DNA of 64,000 nucleotides. It comes from Myxococcales bacterium (GTDB lineage: Bacteria > Myxococcota_A > Bradymonadia > UBA7976 > UBA1532). Numbering within the stretch: position 1 is the stretch's first letter; the number at the start of each line of letters is the position of its first letter. Of the stretch, positions 55,255 to 64,000 are shown piece after piece. The stretch lies in NCBI GenBank assembly GCA_020633555.1, contig JACKDL010000009.1, positions 62,001-126,000 on the forward strand, written 5' to 3'. The notes under the pieces were generated by a model. It was not told the origin of the DNA. It saw nothing but the letters and a program-made list of their open reading frames with translations, and did not search any database. The position numbers were made by a program, and so were the translations under genes.

Positions 55255-56505
55255 TCAGCGGCCCGCCACGCAGCGGTCCAGCAGCGCCGCCGTGCGGGCG
55301 GCCATGTGCTCGGCGGAGTAGGGCCCCAGCACCGCCTCGTCGGGGGCGTAGGGCAAGGTCCCCGCCCGGGCCGCCGCAAAGGCGTCGGCCAGGGCCGCGG
55401 GGTCGTCGGCGTCGATCCACACGCCCACGCCAGCGTCCCGGATCAGCCGCCCGGCGTCGGCGTCGGGCGGGCCGTAGCCGATGATGGGCCGGCCGGCGCA
55501 CACATAGTCGAAGATCTTCCCCGTCAGCGCCGTGCGGTGCTCGGGGCCCACGGCCAGCAGCAGCGCCGCCGCCCCTGCCTGCTTCGCGTGGATGGCCTGC
55601 GCCGACACCCGGCCCTGCACCTGCACCCGATCGCCCAGGGGGGCGGCGGTCAGGCTGGCCTGCCCCGCGGTGTCCAGCTCGCCGAAGATCTCCAGCCGGG
55701 GCGCCGCGTCGCCCAGCCGCCGCAGCGCCTCCAGGGCGGGCACCGCGCTGCGCTGGCCGTAGAAGCCGCCGGTGTAGCGCAGGGTGGGCTCGGCATCGAC
55801 GCAGGGGGTCACCGCGGCGTACTCCGCGCGGTCGAAGCCGTTGGGGATCACCGCCCAGTGGGCGCCCGCCCGGGGCGGGAAGGCCACCCGGTTGCGATCC
55901 AGCATGTCCTGGTTCACGTAGCTGGCCCCGTCGGCGCGCGCCAGCAGCGCCCGCTCCAGGGCGGTGTGCGCCGCCTTGGGCCAGCGCGGCGCCCGATCGG
56001 GCTGGATGTCCACGCTCCAGGGATCCCGGTAGTCGAGCACGCAGGGCACCCCCAGGGCTCGCGCCGCCGCCACAGCGACCACGAAGACGCCAAAGGGCCG
56101 GCCGGTGGTCCACACCGCGTCCACCGGGGGGATCCGCCGGGCCGCGCGGACCACGGTGGGCGTCCACTCCGGCACGTGATCGGGCAGCGCCAGCCCGGTG
56201 GCGAGCCGGTGGGCGATCCACCCGGCCCGCGCCCCCGCCGCGCGGTCCACGGCGCGCACGAGCTGCCGGTGGGCCCAGGCGCCGGGCATCCGCCCGGGCA
56301 CCCGATGGACCTCACAGTCGGGCGGGATCAGCGAGTGGTCGGGGGGCCGGTGCACTGCCACCGCCGAGTCGGGCGGGTCGTCCACCATCACCACCGGGGT
56401 CCAGCCGTGCGCCGGGAGATGGCGGGCGAGGCGCACGGGCCGGCGGGTCCCCACCGTGGGCACGGGCGGCCACTGGGTGGTGATCATCAGCACACGTCGG
56501 TTCAT
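55255..56505 (-). CDS. Glycosyltransferase, GT4 (GT-B) family
   Basis: A 416-residue GT-B protein. N-terminal Rossmann: RRVLMITTQWPPVPTVGTRR and ARHLPAHGWTPVVMVDDPPD, GIPXAWT-like PCVLDYRDPWSVDI, then the C-terminal nucleotide-sugar half with VIPNGFDRAEYAAV, LRYTGGFYGQRSAVPALEAL, LEIFGELD and TGKIFDYVCAGRPIIGYGPP, the usual E-x(7)-E region being replaced by GKIFDYVCAGRP. The N-terminal YP-x-x-x-G-x-x-R loop suggests a cell-surface polysaccharide enzyme. It is flanked by the ATP-grasp gene and the CocE-like gene on the same strand. Sugar and acceptor are unknown. Confidence 0.85.
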   Translation of the reverse strand: MNRRVLMITTQWPPVPTVGTRRPVRLARHLPAHGWTPVVMVDDPPDSAVAVHRPPDHSLIPPDCEVHRVPGRMPGAWAHRQLVRAVDRAAGARAGWIAHRLATGLALPDHVPEWTPTVVRAARRIPPVDAVWTTGRPFGVFVVAVAAARALGVPCVLDYRDPWSVDIQPDRAPRWPKAAHTALERALLARADGASYVNQDMLDRNRVAFPPRAGAHWAVIPNGFDRAEYAAVTPCVDAEPTLRYTGGFYGQRSAVPALEALRRLGDAAPRLEIFGELDTAGQASLTAAPLGDRVQVQGRVSAQAIHAKQAGAAALLLAVGPEHRTALTGKIFDYVCAGRPIIGYGPPDADAGRLIRDAGVGVWIDADDPAALADAFAAARAGTLPYAPDEAVLGPYSAEHMAARTAALLDRCVAGR

Positions 56506-56613
56506 CGCTGCGGATCCTCGCTCAGCCGCCGCCCAGCGGGCGGTCCATCACCCCGCGAACCTCAACGCACGCTGGCGCACGCAGAGGCCCGGGGCGGCGC
56601 GGGGCGCCCCACG

Positions 56614-57651
56614 TCACGCGCGCTGCGCGCGGATTCGAGCCACCAGATCGGCGGCCATGAAGTGCTGCGGGCGGTTCTCTTGGTCGGCGTGGAAGGTCAG
56701 CGCCCCGTCCCAGTGGCCCGGGCAGTTGTCCAGGAAGGCGCCGATGGGGAAGCCGTAGCTGATCTCGACGATCAGGGGCGCGCCGTCGGCGCCGCGCACG
56801 AAGTCGAAGGACAGGCACTGGGCGCCGAGCTTCGCGCGCACGTCCAGCGCGATCCGCAGCATGCGCCGGTCGATGCCGTCGGGATCGTACAGCGCGTCGC
56901 CGCTGCCCGAGGCGCGGAAGTCGTTGGGGCGCACCCGGCGCCGCAGCGCCCAGGCCCGGTCGCCCACCACCACCACCCGGGTGTCGTGGTCGTTGTCGGG
57001 GGCAAACGCCTGCAGATACAGGTAGCCGCGCTCGCGCCCGTCCTGGCGCTCGAAGGTGTTGGGCCGCACCAGCCGGGCGGCGCTGCGGGCCGCCTTCAGC
57101 AGCGGCTGCAGATCGCCGGTCCGGCGCGCCTTGCGGGCGTTGTCGCGGATCTCGGCCAGGCGGTTGACCACCGCGAAGCCCCGCCCGAAGGCCTGCTGGG
57201 CCAGGCGCCGCGCCTCACCGCGGGTGCGCACGAGCTGCACGTTCACCGAGCCGGCGCCACGCCGCAGCTTGAACACCTGGGGGAACTCGGCCTCGCCGAT
57301 CCAGCGCAGCGCGCTGGCCAGATCATAGAAGACCTGGGTGGGCGGGCTGGGGGCGCCGATGGCCTCGAACAGGTACTTCTGGGCGACCTTGTCGTCGAAG
57401 TGCCAGCTCGTGGCCACGTCGGGGAAGACGGCCTTGCCGCCGGCCTCAAGGGCCGCGGTGAGCTGCCGCGCGAAGAGCACGTCCTTCGGGTTGGTCTGGT
57501 GCCAGTGCCACATCAGCCCGTCGCAGTCGGCGAGCTGCGCCACGATGTCGCTGCGGTAGCAGTCCACCGGCTTCCAGGCCACGCCCTGGGCCTCGCACCA
57601 CTCAATCCAGCGGTCGCTGAACCCAGGGCCACGGTGTATCCCGAGCCGCAT
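56614..57651 (-). CDS. ATP-grasp domain protein
   Basis: A 345-residue protein with an ATP-grasp fold: a pre-ATP-grasp Rossmann segment (residues 1-60, MRLGIHRGPGFSDRWIEWCE), ATP-binding strands (PQVFKLRRGAGSVNVQLVRT, GYLYLQAFAPDNDHDTRVVV), and the metal-binding end CLSFDFVRGADGAPLIVEIS with YGFPIG. An inserted basic helical stretch lies near residues 165-205. It probably joins a carboxylate to an amine or thiol, but the substrate is unknown; its neighbour being a glycosyltransferase suggests a role in surface polymer or secondary metabolite modification. ATG at 57651 is preceded by GGGAGG. Confidence 0.75.
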   Translation of the reverse strand: MRLGIHRGPGFSDRWIEWCEAQGVAWKPVDCYRSDIVAQLADCDGLMWHWHQTNPKDVLFARQLTAALEAGGKAVFPDVATSWHFDDKVAQKYLFEAIGAPSPPTQVFYDLASALRWIGEAEFPQVFKLRRGAGSVNVQLVRTRGEARRLAQQAFGRGFAVVNRLAEIRDNARKARRTGDLQPLLKAARSAARLVRPNTFERQDGRERGYLYLQAFAPDNDHDTRVVVVGDRAWALRRRVRPNDFRASGSGDALYDPDGIDRRMLRIALDVRAKLGAQCLSFDFVRGADGAPLIVEISYGFPIGAFLDNCPGHWDGALTFHADQENRPQHFMAADLVARIRAQRA

Positions 57652-57772
57652 CTGAAGCCTCCCGCCTCTCCCGGCGCCCACCGCCGCCGGCGGACCACAC
57701 AGATCCTGGCCGGCGCGCCGCGGCGGGCCCTGGCGGTGTCGCACGCGGCACCGCCCCACGCAAGCTGGACCG

Positions 57773-60700
57773 TCAGCGACGGCGCCGCCGGGGCAGGGCC
57801 AGCAGGCCGAGCAGCAGCCAGGCCAGGGGCCCGGGGCCGGGCTCGTCACCGATGTCGCAGGCGCAGCCGCCGTCGCCCCCGCCGTCGCCGCCGGCCGTGC
57901 CGCCGTCGGCGCCCGGGACCACGCCACGGTCGGCCCCCCCGCCCTGGTCGGGCTCGGCGCCCTGGTCGGGCTCGACGCCCTGGTCGGGCTCGGCGCCCTG
58001 GTCGGGCTCGGCGCCCTGGTCGGGCTCGACGCCCTGGTCGGGCTCGACGCCCTGGTCGGGCAGGGGCTGCAGGATCTGCACGCTGTACACCGCCTCGGGC
58101 GCGCCAGCGGGATCCACCGCCGTGTGGCCCTCGTCGGTGGCGTCGGTGGCCTCGAACCAGTACTCCACCGCCTCACCCAGGGTGGCGAAGGCGGGGATCT
58201 CGGCCCGGAAGCGGTCGCCCTCGGCCACCATCTGCGCGCTCACGAAGCCGCCGTCGCCGGCGCTGCGGAAGTGCACGGTGGCCTCGGCCACGCCGCTGGC
58301 GTCGGTGATCACGGCCGTGAGCACCAGCGGGGTGTCGTAGGCCGCGTTGGCGGGCGGGCTGTGCAGGATCACCGGCGGATCCGCCTCCTGCGCCGTCTCC
58401 ACCTCCACCACGAAGGGCGCGTCGGCGCCGCCGGCCGGCGCCACGCTCACGTTGCCCAGGCCGTCCACCGCCTCGACGTAGACCTGCACCTCGGGCTCCA
58501 CCACCAGCGCGCCGCCGATGGTGCCGGCGTACTGGTCGGGCACCTCGCCGTCGGCCGCCAGGGCGGCGCTCAGCCAGCCGCCGGTGGCCGCGCTCTGGTA
58601 GTGCACGGTGACCTCGTCCACCCCGGCCGGATCGGTCACCCGGGCCACCACGGGCAGCGGCGTGGCCGCGCTCACGGGGCTGGGCAGGGGCTCCACCACC
58701 AGACTGGGGCCCGCCTCATCGGCCTCGGCCACGTCGGCGGCGAACACCTCATCGGGCGCGCCAGCGGGCAGCACGGCGGTCAGGGCGTTGGCGCTGGCGT
58801 CGGTGGCCTGGAAGTACAGCTCCAGCCCCGGCGGCGCCACGGCCCGGCCCGGCACGGTGCCGCGCCAGGTGTCGCCCGCCCCGGCCACCAGGGCCGCGCT
58901 CAGCCAGTCGGCGTCGCCCTCGGCGCGGAAGTACACCCGCACGTCGGCCACGCCGCTGGCGTCGCTGGCGGTCACCGTCAGGGCCACCGGCTCGCCCTCG
59001 GGCAGCGGCCCCTGCAGGCCGTCGAAGGCCAGCGCCGGGGGCGCCACGTCCACGGGCCCGGCGGCCACGGGGAAGAAGTGCACCACCGCGGGCGCCTCGG
59101 CGGGGTCGCGGGCCACGTTGCCAGCCCCGTCGCGGGCCTGCAGCGAGTACTCCACCCCCGGCGCCGCCACCACGAAGCCGGGCAGCGTCACCGCGAAGCG
59201 GTCGGCGCCCTCGGCCGCCAGCGCGGCGGTGAGCCAGGCCGCGTCGCCCTGGCGCCGGAAGTACACGGTGGGCTCCAACACCGGGCCCGCGGCGTCGGTG
59301 ATGGTGGCCTCGATGCGCACGCCCTGGCCGGCCGGCTGCTCGCCCGCCACGGGCACGTGCTCGATGGTGGGGGGCGTGGCGTCCACGACCTCGGCCTGCA
59401 CCGCCACCGAGAACACGCCGTCGGCGGGCAGGCGCGCGGTGTTGCCGGCCCCGTCGGCCACCTGGAAGTAGTACTCCAGCGCGGGCTCGGCCACCTGGCC
59501 GGCGGCCACGGTGAAGGCCAGCCGCTGGAAGGCGCCGCCGTTGCCCGGCAGGGCGCTCGCCGCGAAGTCCACGGCGCCGGCGGTGCGCACGTACAGGGTG
59601 CCGCCGTCGATGCCGCCCGCGTCCTGCGCCTCGACGGCCAGCGTCAGCGCCACGCCCGCAGGGATCGGCCCGGCGGGCGGCTCGTGGGCCAGCGCCGGCG
59701 GATCCTCATCGGCCGGGGCCTGGACGGTGAAGCGCGCCACCGCCGACTCGGCCCGGTTGCCGCTGGGGTCCACCGCGCTGACGAAGTAGTCCATGGCCGG
59801 CGGCGCCACCAGGGCGCCCGGCACGGTGGCCGCCCAGCGGCCGCCGCCCTGATCGCCCATGGGGATCTGCAGGAAGTCGGGCTCGCCCTGGGCGCGCACG
59901 TGCAGGGTGGCCGCCGCCACGGCGTCGTCGTCGCTGATGGCCGCGGTCACGGTCACCGGCGCCGCCGCCAGCCGACCGTCGGCCACCGCCGTGACCTGGA
60001 TCTGCGGGGGCACCACGTCCACCGGCGCGCCGCCCACGGCCACGCGGAAGATCACGTCGGGCGCGCCGGCGGGCAGGGTGGCCACGTTGCCGGCGTCGGC
60101 GGCGTCCACCGCCTGCAGGTAGTACTCCACGCCGGGCGCGTTCACCACGAAGGCCGGGATCGCGCCGGTGTAGCCGTCGTCGCCCACCGCCCCCAACGCC
60201 ACGTCGCCGAAGGCGTCGGCGCCCGCGGGGCGGAAGAACAGCCGCACCTCGGCCACGCCGCTGGCGTCCACCGCGGTGGCGTCGATGGCGATGGCCTGGC
60301 CCGCGTCGGCCTGAGCCACGGGGGCGTGGGCCAGCACGGGCGCCTCGAGATCGGGGGCCACCACCTGCACCTGGAAGGTGCCCTGGGCGGGCAGTCGGCT
60401 GCTGTTGCCCAGCGCATCGGTGGCGGTGATGAAGTAGCCGAAGCCGGGGGCGGTGGCCGCGGCCACGGTGGCCGCCCACACGCCCGGCTGCCCGGCCACA
60501 GGCTCGGCGTCGAGCACCCGCTGGCCGTCGGCGTCCTGCACCGTGATCTGCACCGCGGCCACCCCGCTGGGATCGGCGGCGCGCACGGTCAGCACTACGT
60601 CCTCGCCCTCGGCCACCGGGGCCCCGGGGGCCTCGTGCACGAGCTGGGGGCCCGCCTGGTCCTGGGGCGTCACCGTGAAGCGGCCCGGCGCCGCCGCGCT

Positions 60701-63700
60701 CAGCGCGGGATCGGTGCCGGCGTTGCCCGCCGCGTCGGTGGCGCGCACGTAGTACTCCACCGCGGGCTCGGCCACGGCCGCGGCGGGGATCGCGCCCCGC
60801 CACAGCCCGTCGCCGCCCTCGGCCATGGCCACGGCGGCGTAGGCCCCGCCAGGCGCCCGGTGGAACAGCACCACCGGATCCACGCCGGCCAGGGCCCGAT
60901 CTTCGGTGATCTCGGCCACCACCTCGACGGCGGCGCCGGCCACCTGGCCGTCGGGCACGCGGGCCACCAGCACGGCCGGGGCCTGCCCATCGGGGGGCAG
61001 GCGCACGGGCAGCTCGGCGCTGGCCGCGGCGGTGTTGCCGGCCGCGTCACGGGCCTCGGCCCGGGCGCTGACGCCCGGCGCCACCACGAAGGGCGCCGGG
61101 ATGGTCGCCACCCAGCGGTCGCCGGCGAGCTGGGCCACCAGGGCCACCTGCTGCTGGTCGGGGCGGGTGACGGTGACGCTCACCCCCACCACCCCGCGGT
61201 CGTCGCTGGCGGTGATGCCCAGCACGGCCGCCGCGCCCTGCACGCCGTCGAAGGCCTGGCCGTCGATGGCCACCTGCGGCGGCGTCACGTCGGGGGTCTC
61301 GACCGCCCGGCTGAAGGGCGCCGCGGCGCCGCCCTCGGGCAGCACGGCGCTGTTGCCCGCCACGTCGGCGGCGTCGAACCAGTAGGTAATCGCCTGGGTG
61401 CCGGCGGGGATGAACCCGGCCGCCACGGTGGTGGTCCAGGCGTCGCCGTCGCCGCGGTCCATGACCCGGGTGCGGGCCAGCCCGCCGTCCAGGGCCCAGT
61501 GCAGGCGAACCTCGGCGATGGCGTTGGCGTCGGTGACCGTGGCCTCCACGGTGAAGTCCTGCCCCAGGGGCAGGGCCGCCCCGTCGGGGGCGTGCTGGAT
61601 CGCGGGCGGATCCAGGTCGGGCACCACCACGGTGAAGCGGTGCTCGCCGGCGGCGGGGCTGCGGCTGGCGTTGGCATTGGACGAGCTGTCCACCGCCACC
61701 AGGTGGTACTCGACGGCCGGCGGCGCCACGGCGGCGCCCGGCAGCTCGGCGGTCCAGCGGTTGTTCTGGCCGCGCACCAGCGGCAGCTCGATGAACTCGG
61801 CGGCCCCCTCGGCCCGGTAGAAGGCCGTCACCGCGTCCACGCCGGCGTCGTCGATGACCGTGGCCTGCAGGGCGAGCGGCTGGCCCTCCGCCTGGCCGTC
61901 GGCGATGGCCGTGTGGATGATGTCGGGGCCCACCTCATCGGCGGCCCCCACGCTGAAGGTGTAGGGCTGGGCCGGCGCGGTCTGGGGGGCGTAGCTCTGG
62001 TTGCCCGCCTCGTCGGCGGCGCGCACGTAGTACTCCACCCCCGGCGCGGTGACCGAGAACCCGGGGATGCGGCCGGTCCACACCCCCTCCACCTGCTGCA
62101 TGGCCACCTGCTGGAAGAAGGGGAAGCCCTGCGGCCGGTAGCTGATCTGCACGAAGTCCACCCCGGCGGGATCCTCCACCAGGGCCTCGACCACCACGTC
62201 CTCGTTCTCGGCCTGGCCGTCGGGGATGCGCTGGTGGGTGATGGTGGGGCCCACCCGGTCCTCGGCGGTGACCGTGAAGGTGTAGGCGCCGTCGGGGCCC
62301 GCGGCCGGGCTCGTGGCCGCGTTGCCCACGTCGTCGGCGGCCGACAGGTAGTACTGCACGCCCAGCAGCGTCACCGCCTCGGCGGGGATGGTGCCCCGCC
62401 AGGTGTTGCCGTCCACCCGGGCCATGGCCACCGCGTTGTAGTTGGCGGCGCCCACCGGTCGGTAGAAGACCTGGGCCTCGGCCACGCGGCCCTCGGCGTC
62501 CACGATGCCCGCCTCGACCACCACCGCCACGCCCTCGGTCTGCTCGTTGGGCACCCGCTGGTGCACGATGACCGGCGGCTGCTGATCGGCCCGCTGCACG
62601 GTGAAGCTGTGCAGCGCGTTGGGGGCACCGACGGGGCTCACGGCCACGTTGGGGATGGGCGAGGTGTCGGCGGCCTCGATGTAGTACTGCACGCCCGCCT
62701 CGCCCACCACGAAGGCAGGGATCTGCGCGGTGTACTGGTCGCCCTGGCCCACCCGGACCATGTTGGTGGCCCCGAAGACGTTGCCGCCCTGGGCCCGGAA
62801 GAACAGCACCGCGTTGCCCACCCCGGTGGCGTCGGTGATGGTGGCCACCACGGGCACCGCCGCGCCGGGGGGCTGGCCGTTGGCCACGGGCTGGTGGGCG
62901 ATGACCGGCGGATCGCTGTCGCCGATGACGATGAAGTCGAACACGCCCTCGCCCGGGGCGCCCCGGGGCAGGGTGCTGGCGTTGGCCTCGGGCTCCACCC
63001 CGTCCACGGCGGTGATCCAGTACTGCACGCCCGCGGGGGTCACCGCGTTGGCGGGGATCTGCGCCTGGTAGACGTTGTTGCCCTGGGCCTCCATGAGGGC
63101 GAACTGGGCGCCCGCCTGGCCGGTGGGCCGGTAGAAGAGCACCACGCTGTCCACGCCCGCAGGATCACGCACGGTGGCCCGCACGGTCACCGGCTGGGCC
63201 ACGGGCTGGCCGTCGGCCACCTCGGCGTGCTCGATGAGCGGGCCCACGATGTCCAGGTTGCCGAACACCGTGGCCACGGTGGTGTCGGTGTCCTCCAGGC
63301 CCTCGTTGTCGCGCACCGTGAGCCGCACGGTGTACAGGCCGGCGCTCAGGTAGCTGTGGCGCGGGCTCTGCTCGTTGCTCAGCGGGCTGCCGTCGCCGAA
63401 GTCCCAGGTCCAGCTCACCAGGTTGCCGTCGGGATCCCGGCTCAGCGTGCCGTCGAAGAACACCTCCTCGGCGGGGCCCTCGTCCTGGAACACCGCGGGG
63501 CCGGCCTCGGCGATGGGCCGCACGTTCACGTTGATGTCCACCCGGGCGTGATCCTCGGCCCCGGCGTCGTCGACGACCGTGATGTAGGCCCACTGCCCGT
63601 CGCCCTCGTTGGCGAAGGTGTGCTGCACGGTCTGGCCGGCGGTGATGGTGCCGTCGCTCATGGTCCAGAAGGCGCTGGCGATGCGCCCGTCGGGGTCCAC

Positions 63701-64000
63701 CGCGGCGCCGCCGTCGAGGGTGAAGGCCTCGCCCCGCGGCACCATGATCGACGCCGCCACCGGATCGGCCCGTGGCTCCTGGTTGGCCTGCGGATCGAAC
63801 TCCCAGGCGCCCATGTCCGTGCGGTTCTCGATGATCCGCGGCTTGCCCAGGATGTCGTGGGTCACGGCGATGCGCGGCTCGTCGTCGCCGGCGTTGCGGC
63901 ACACCGACTCGGCCCACAGCTTGCCGTCCCACCAGCGGGGCACGTCGTCCCAGTCCACGTCCTCCACCAGGGGGTTCTGGGTGATGTTGCCCACGAACTG
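57773..64000 (-). CDS. Giant cell-surface protein: beta-helix end, PKD domains, 16 Ig-like repeats, MYXO-CTERM tail (5' partial)
   Basis: At least 2,075 residues; the frame runs off the right edge. The first visible part looks like the end of a parallel beta-helix (NITQNPLVEDVDW ... NRTDMGAWEF, as in right-handed beta-helix surface proteins). Two PKD-type domains follow (AAVDPDGRIASAFWTMSDG; SRDPDGNLVSWTWDFGDGSP), then 16 tandem Ig-like repeats of about 100 residues, each opening with a D/G-P-x-I-x-H strand and containing A-x-V-x-D-x-x-G-V and a Y-Y/W-A-x-D-x-x-G-N core. Next come a PDQGxE hexapeptide linker and a C-terminal CACD, hydrophobic helix (LAWLLLGLLALP) and RRRRR. The tail resembles MYXO-CTERM, which is thought to direct surface anchoring. 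Likely adhesion or matrix role (inference). Confidence 0.88.
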   Translation of the reverse strand, partial: QFVGNITQNPLVEDVDWDDVPRWWDGKLWAESVCRNAGDDEPRIAVTHDILGKPRIIENRTDMGAWEFDPQANQEPRADPVAASIMVPRGEAFTLDGGAAVDPDGRIASAFWTMSDGTITAGQTVQHTFANEGDGQWAYITVVDDAGAEDHARVDINVNVRPIAEAGPAVFQDEGPAEEVFFDGTLSRDPDGNLVSWTWDFGDGSPLSNEQSPRHSYLSAGLYTVRLTVRDNEGLEDTDTTVATVFGNLDIVGPLIEHAEVADGQPVAQPVTVRATVRDPAGVDSVVLFYRPTGQAGAQFALMEAQGNNVYQAQIPANAVTPAGVQYWITAVDGVEPEANASTLPRGAPGEGVFDFIVIGDSDPPVIAHQPVANGQPPGAAVPVVATITDATGVGNAVLFFRAQGGNVFGATNMVRVGQGDQYTAQIPAFVVGEAGVQYYIEAADTSPIPNVAVSPVGAPNALHSFTVQRADQQPPVIVHQRVPNEQTEGVAVVVEAGIVDAEGRVAEAQVFYRPVGAANYNAVAMARVDGNTWRGTIPAEAVTLLGVQYYLSAADDVGNAATSPAAGPDGAYTFTVTAEDRVGPTITHQRIPDGQAENEDVVVEALVEDPAGVDFVQISYRPQGFPFFQQVAMQQVEGVWTGRIPGFSVTAPGVEYYVRAADEAGNQSYAPQTAPAQPYTFSVGAADEVGPDIIHTAIADGQAEGQPLALQATVIDDAGVDAVTAFYRAEGAAEFIELPLVRGQNNRWTAELPGAAVAPPAVEYHLVAVDSSSNANASRSPAAGEHRFTVVVPDLDPPAIQHAPDGAALPLGQDFTVEATVTDANAIAEVRLHWALDGGLARTRVMDRGDGDAWTTTVAAGFIPAGTQAITYWFDAADVAGNSAVLPEGGAAAPFSRAVETPDVTPPQVAIDGQAFDGVQGAAAVLGITASDDRGVVGVSVTVTRPDQQQVALVAQLAGDRWVATIPAPFVVAPGVSARAEARDAAGNTAAASAELPVRLPPDGQAPAVLVARVPDGQVAGAAVEVVAEITEDRALAGVDPVVLFHRAPGGAYAAVAMAEGGDGLWRGAIPAAAVAEPAVEYYVRATDAAGNAGTDPALSAAAPGRFTVTPQDQAGPQLVHEAPGAPVAEGEDVVLTVRAADPSGVAAVQITVQDADGQRVLDAEPVAGQPGVWAATVAAATAPGFGYFITATDALGNSSRLPAQGTFQVQVVAPDLEAPVLAHAPVAQADAGQAIAIDATAVDASGVAEVRLFFRPAGADAFGDVALGAVGDDGYTGAIPAFVVNAPGVEYYLQAVDAADAGNVATLPAGAPDVIFRVAVGGAPVDVVPPQIQVTAVADGRLAAAPVTVTAAISDDDAVAAATLHVRAQGEPDFLQIPMGDQGGGRWAATVPGALVAPPAMDYFVSAVDPSGNRAESAVARFTVQAPADEDPPALAHEPPAGPIPAGVALTLAVEAQDAGGIDGGTLYVRTAGAVDFAASALPGNGGAFQRLAFTVAAGQVAEPALEYYFQVADGAGNTARLPADGVFSVAVQAEVVDATPPTIEHVPVAGEQPAGQGVRIEATITDAAGPVLEPTVYFRRQGDAAWLTAALAAEGADRFAVTLPGFVVAAPGVEYSLQARDGAGNVARDPAEAPAVVHFFPVAAGPVDVAPPALAFDGLQGPLPEGEPVALTVTASDASGVADVRVYFRAEGDADWLSAALVAGAGDTWRGTVPGRAVAPPGLELYFQATDASANALTAVLPAGAPDEVFAADVAEADEAGPSLVVEPLPSPVSAATPLPVVARVTDPAGVDEVTVHYQSAATGGWLSAALAADGEVPDQYAGTIGGALVVEPEVQVYVEAVDGLGNVSVAPAGGADAPFVVEVETAQEADPPVILHSPPANAAYDTPLVLTAVITDASGVAEATVHFRSAGDGGFVSAQMVAEGDRFRAEIPAFATLGEAVEYWFEATDATDEGHTAVDPAGAPEAVYSVQILQPLPDQGVEPDQGVEPDQGAEPDQGAEPDQGVEPDQGAEPDQGGGADRGVVPGADGGTAGGDGGGDGGCACDIGDEPGPGPLAWLLLGLLALPRRRRR
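57940..58062 (-). repeat. 18-bp repeats encoding PDQG[VA]E linker
   Basis: About seven copies of an 18-bp unit (plus-strand view GCCCTGGTCGGGCTCGAC and a GCGCC/GGCG variant) encode PDQGVE/PDQGAE hexapeptides just before the MYXO-CTERM-like tail. The copies are nearly identical, so the linker is prone to length change. Confidence 0.9.
58100..63250 (-). repeat. 16 tandem ~300-bp Ig-like domain repeats
   Basis: Repeat openings in protein order: GPLIEHAEV, DPPVIAHQPV, QPPVIVHQRV, GPTITHQRI, GPDIIHTAI, DPPAIQHAP, TPPQVAIDG, QAPAVLVARV, GPQLVHEAP, EAPVLAHAPV, VPPQIQVTAV, DPPALAHEP, TPPTIEHVPV, APPALAFDG, GPSLVVEP, DPPVILHSP. The units are diverged at DNA level but keep length and key residues, pointing to old duplications kept by selection for structure. 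Confidence 0.85.

Overview
The window is very GC-rich and comes from a Gram-negative, secretion-rich bacterium, most likely a member of the Myxococcota or a related deltaproteobacterial-type lineage. The support is a large secreted repeat protein ending in a MYXO-CTERM-like tail (Cys patch, hydrophobic helix, Arg cluster), a second Cys-rich secreted protein with the same kind of tail, several lipoproteins, FHA and TPR proteins, and a B12-dependent ribonucleotide reductase. This placement is inference; there is no rRNA or marker-gene match here.

Layout. 1-2.45 kb: a methyltransferase cut by the left edge, an arginase-family hydrolase and a CBS-pair protein. 2.5-14.0 kb (minus strand): a contractile injection system (eCIS) structural operon. 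In transcription order it holds a DUF4255 cap protein, a short sheath, a tube, a Cys4-type assembly chaperone, a 53-residue DUF6760-like protein, a long sheath, a second tube, a roughly 1,300-codon Ala/Pro-rich repeat protein whose frame is broken, a LysM protein, a gpD-like hub and a Cys-rich secreted protein. Baseplate wedge, ATPase and tape-measure genes are absent. 14.2-21.3 kb (plus): two paralogous lipoproteins, an Rlu pseudouridine synthase, and an operon of a TPR protein, a periplasmic-binding-like protein and a receiver-like/GHKL ATPase. 21.35-24.6 kb: a Trm112-like protein and FtsK with a clear sigma70-type promoter. 24.78-26.5 kb: six tandem copies of a roughly 293-bp non-coding unit rich in conserved hairpins.

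26.5-31.8 kb (minus): a four-gene operon with 4-nt overlaps (DUF802-like membrane coiled-coil protein, OmpA/MotB protein, DUF2894-like protein, TIGR02757 protein). 32.0-33.5 kb: adenosylhomocysteinase. 33.6-39.1 kb: a membrane glycosyltransferase-like protein, ComEC (with an apparent frameshift), an FHA protein and a secreted TPR protein. 39.25-43 kb (minus): class II ribonucleotide reductase NrdJ, with paired NrdR-like boxes in the 590-bp gap upstream. 43.6-52.9 kb (plus): a nucleotide-translocase-like transporter, an EI24/CysZ-like protein, a family-39 glycosyltransferase, a cNMP-cNMP-[2Fe-2S]-flavoreductase fusion, TrkH, TrkA and a membrane sensor-like protein. 52.9-64 kb (minus): a CocE/NonD lipoprotein hydrolase, a GT4 glycosyltransferase, an ATP-grasp protein and a cell-surface protein of more than 2,070 residues with 16 tandem Ig-like repeats that runs off the right edge.

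Caveat on sequence quality: six apparent frameshifts (five in the eCIS repeat gene, one in comEC) all go in the same -1 direction and fall in C/G-rich runs. The tandem repeat copies also differ mainly in homopolymer length. This looks more like homopolymer under-calling in long-read sequence than real gene decay.
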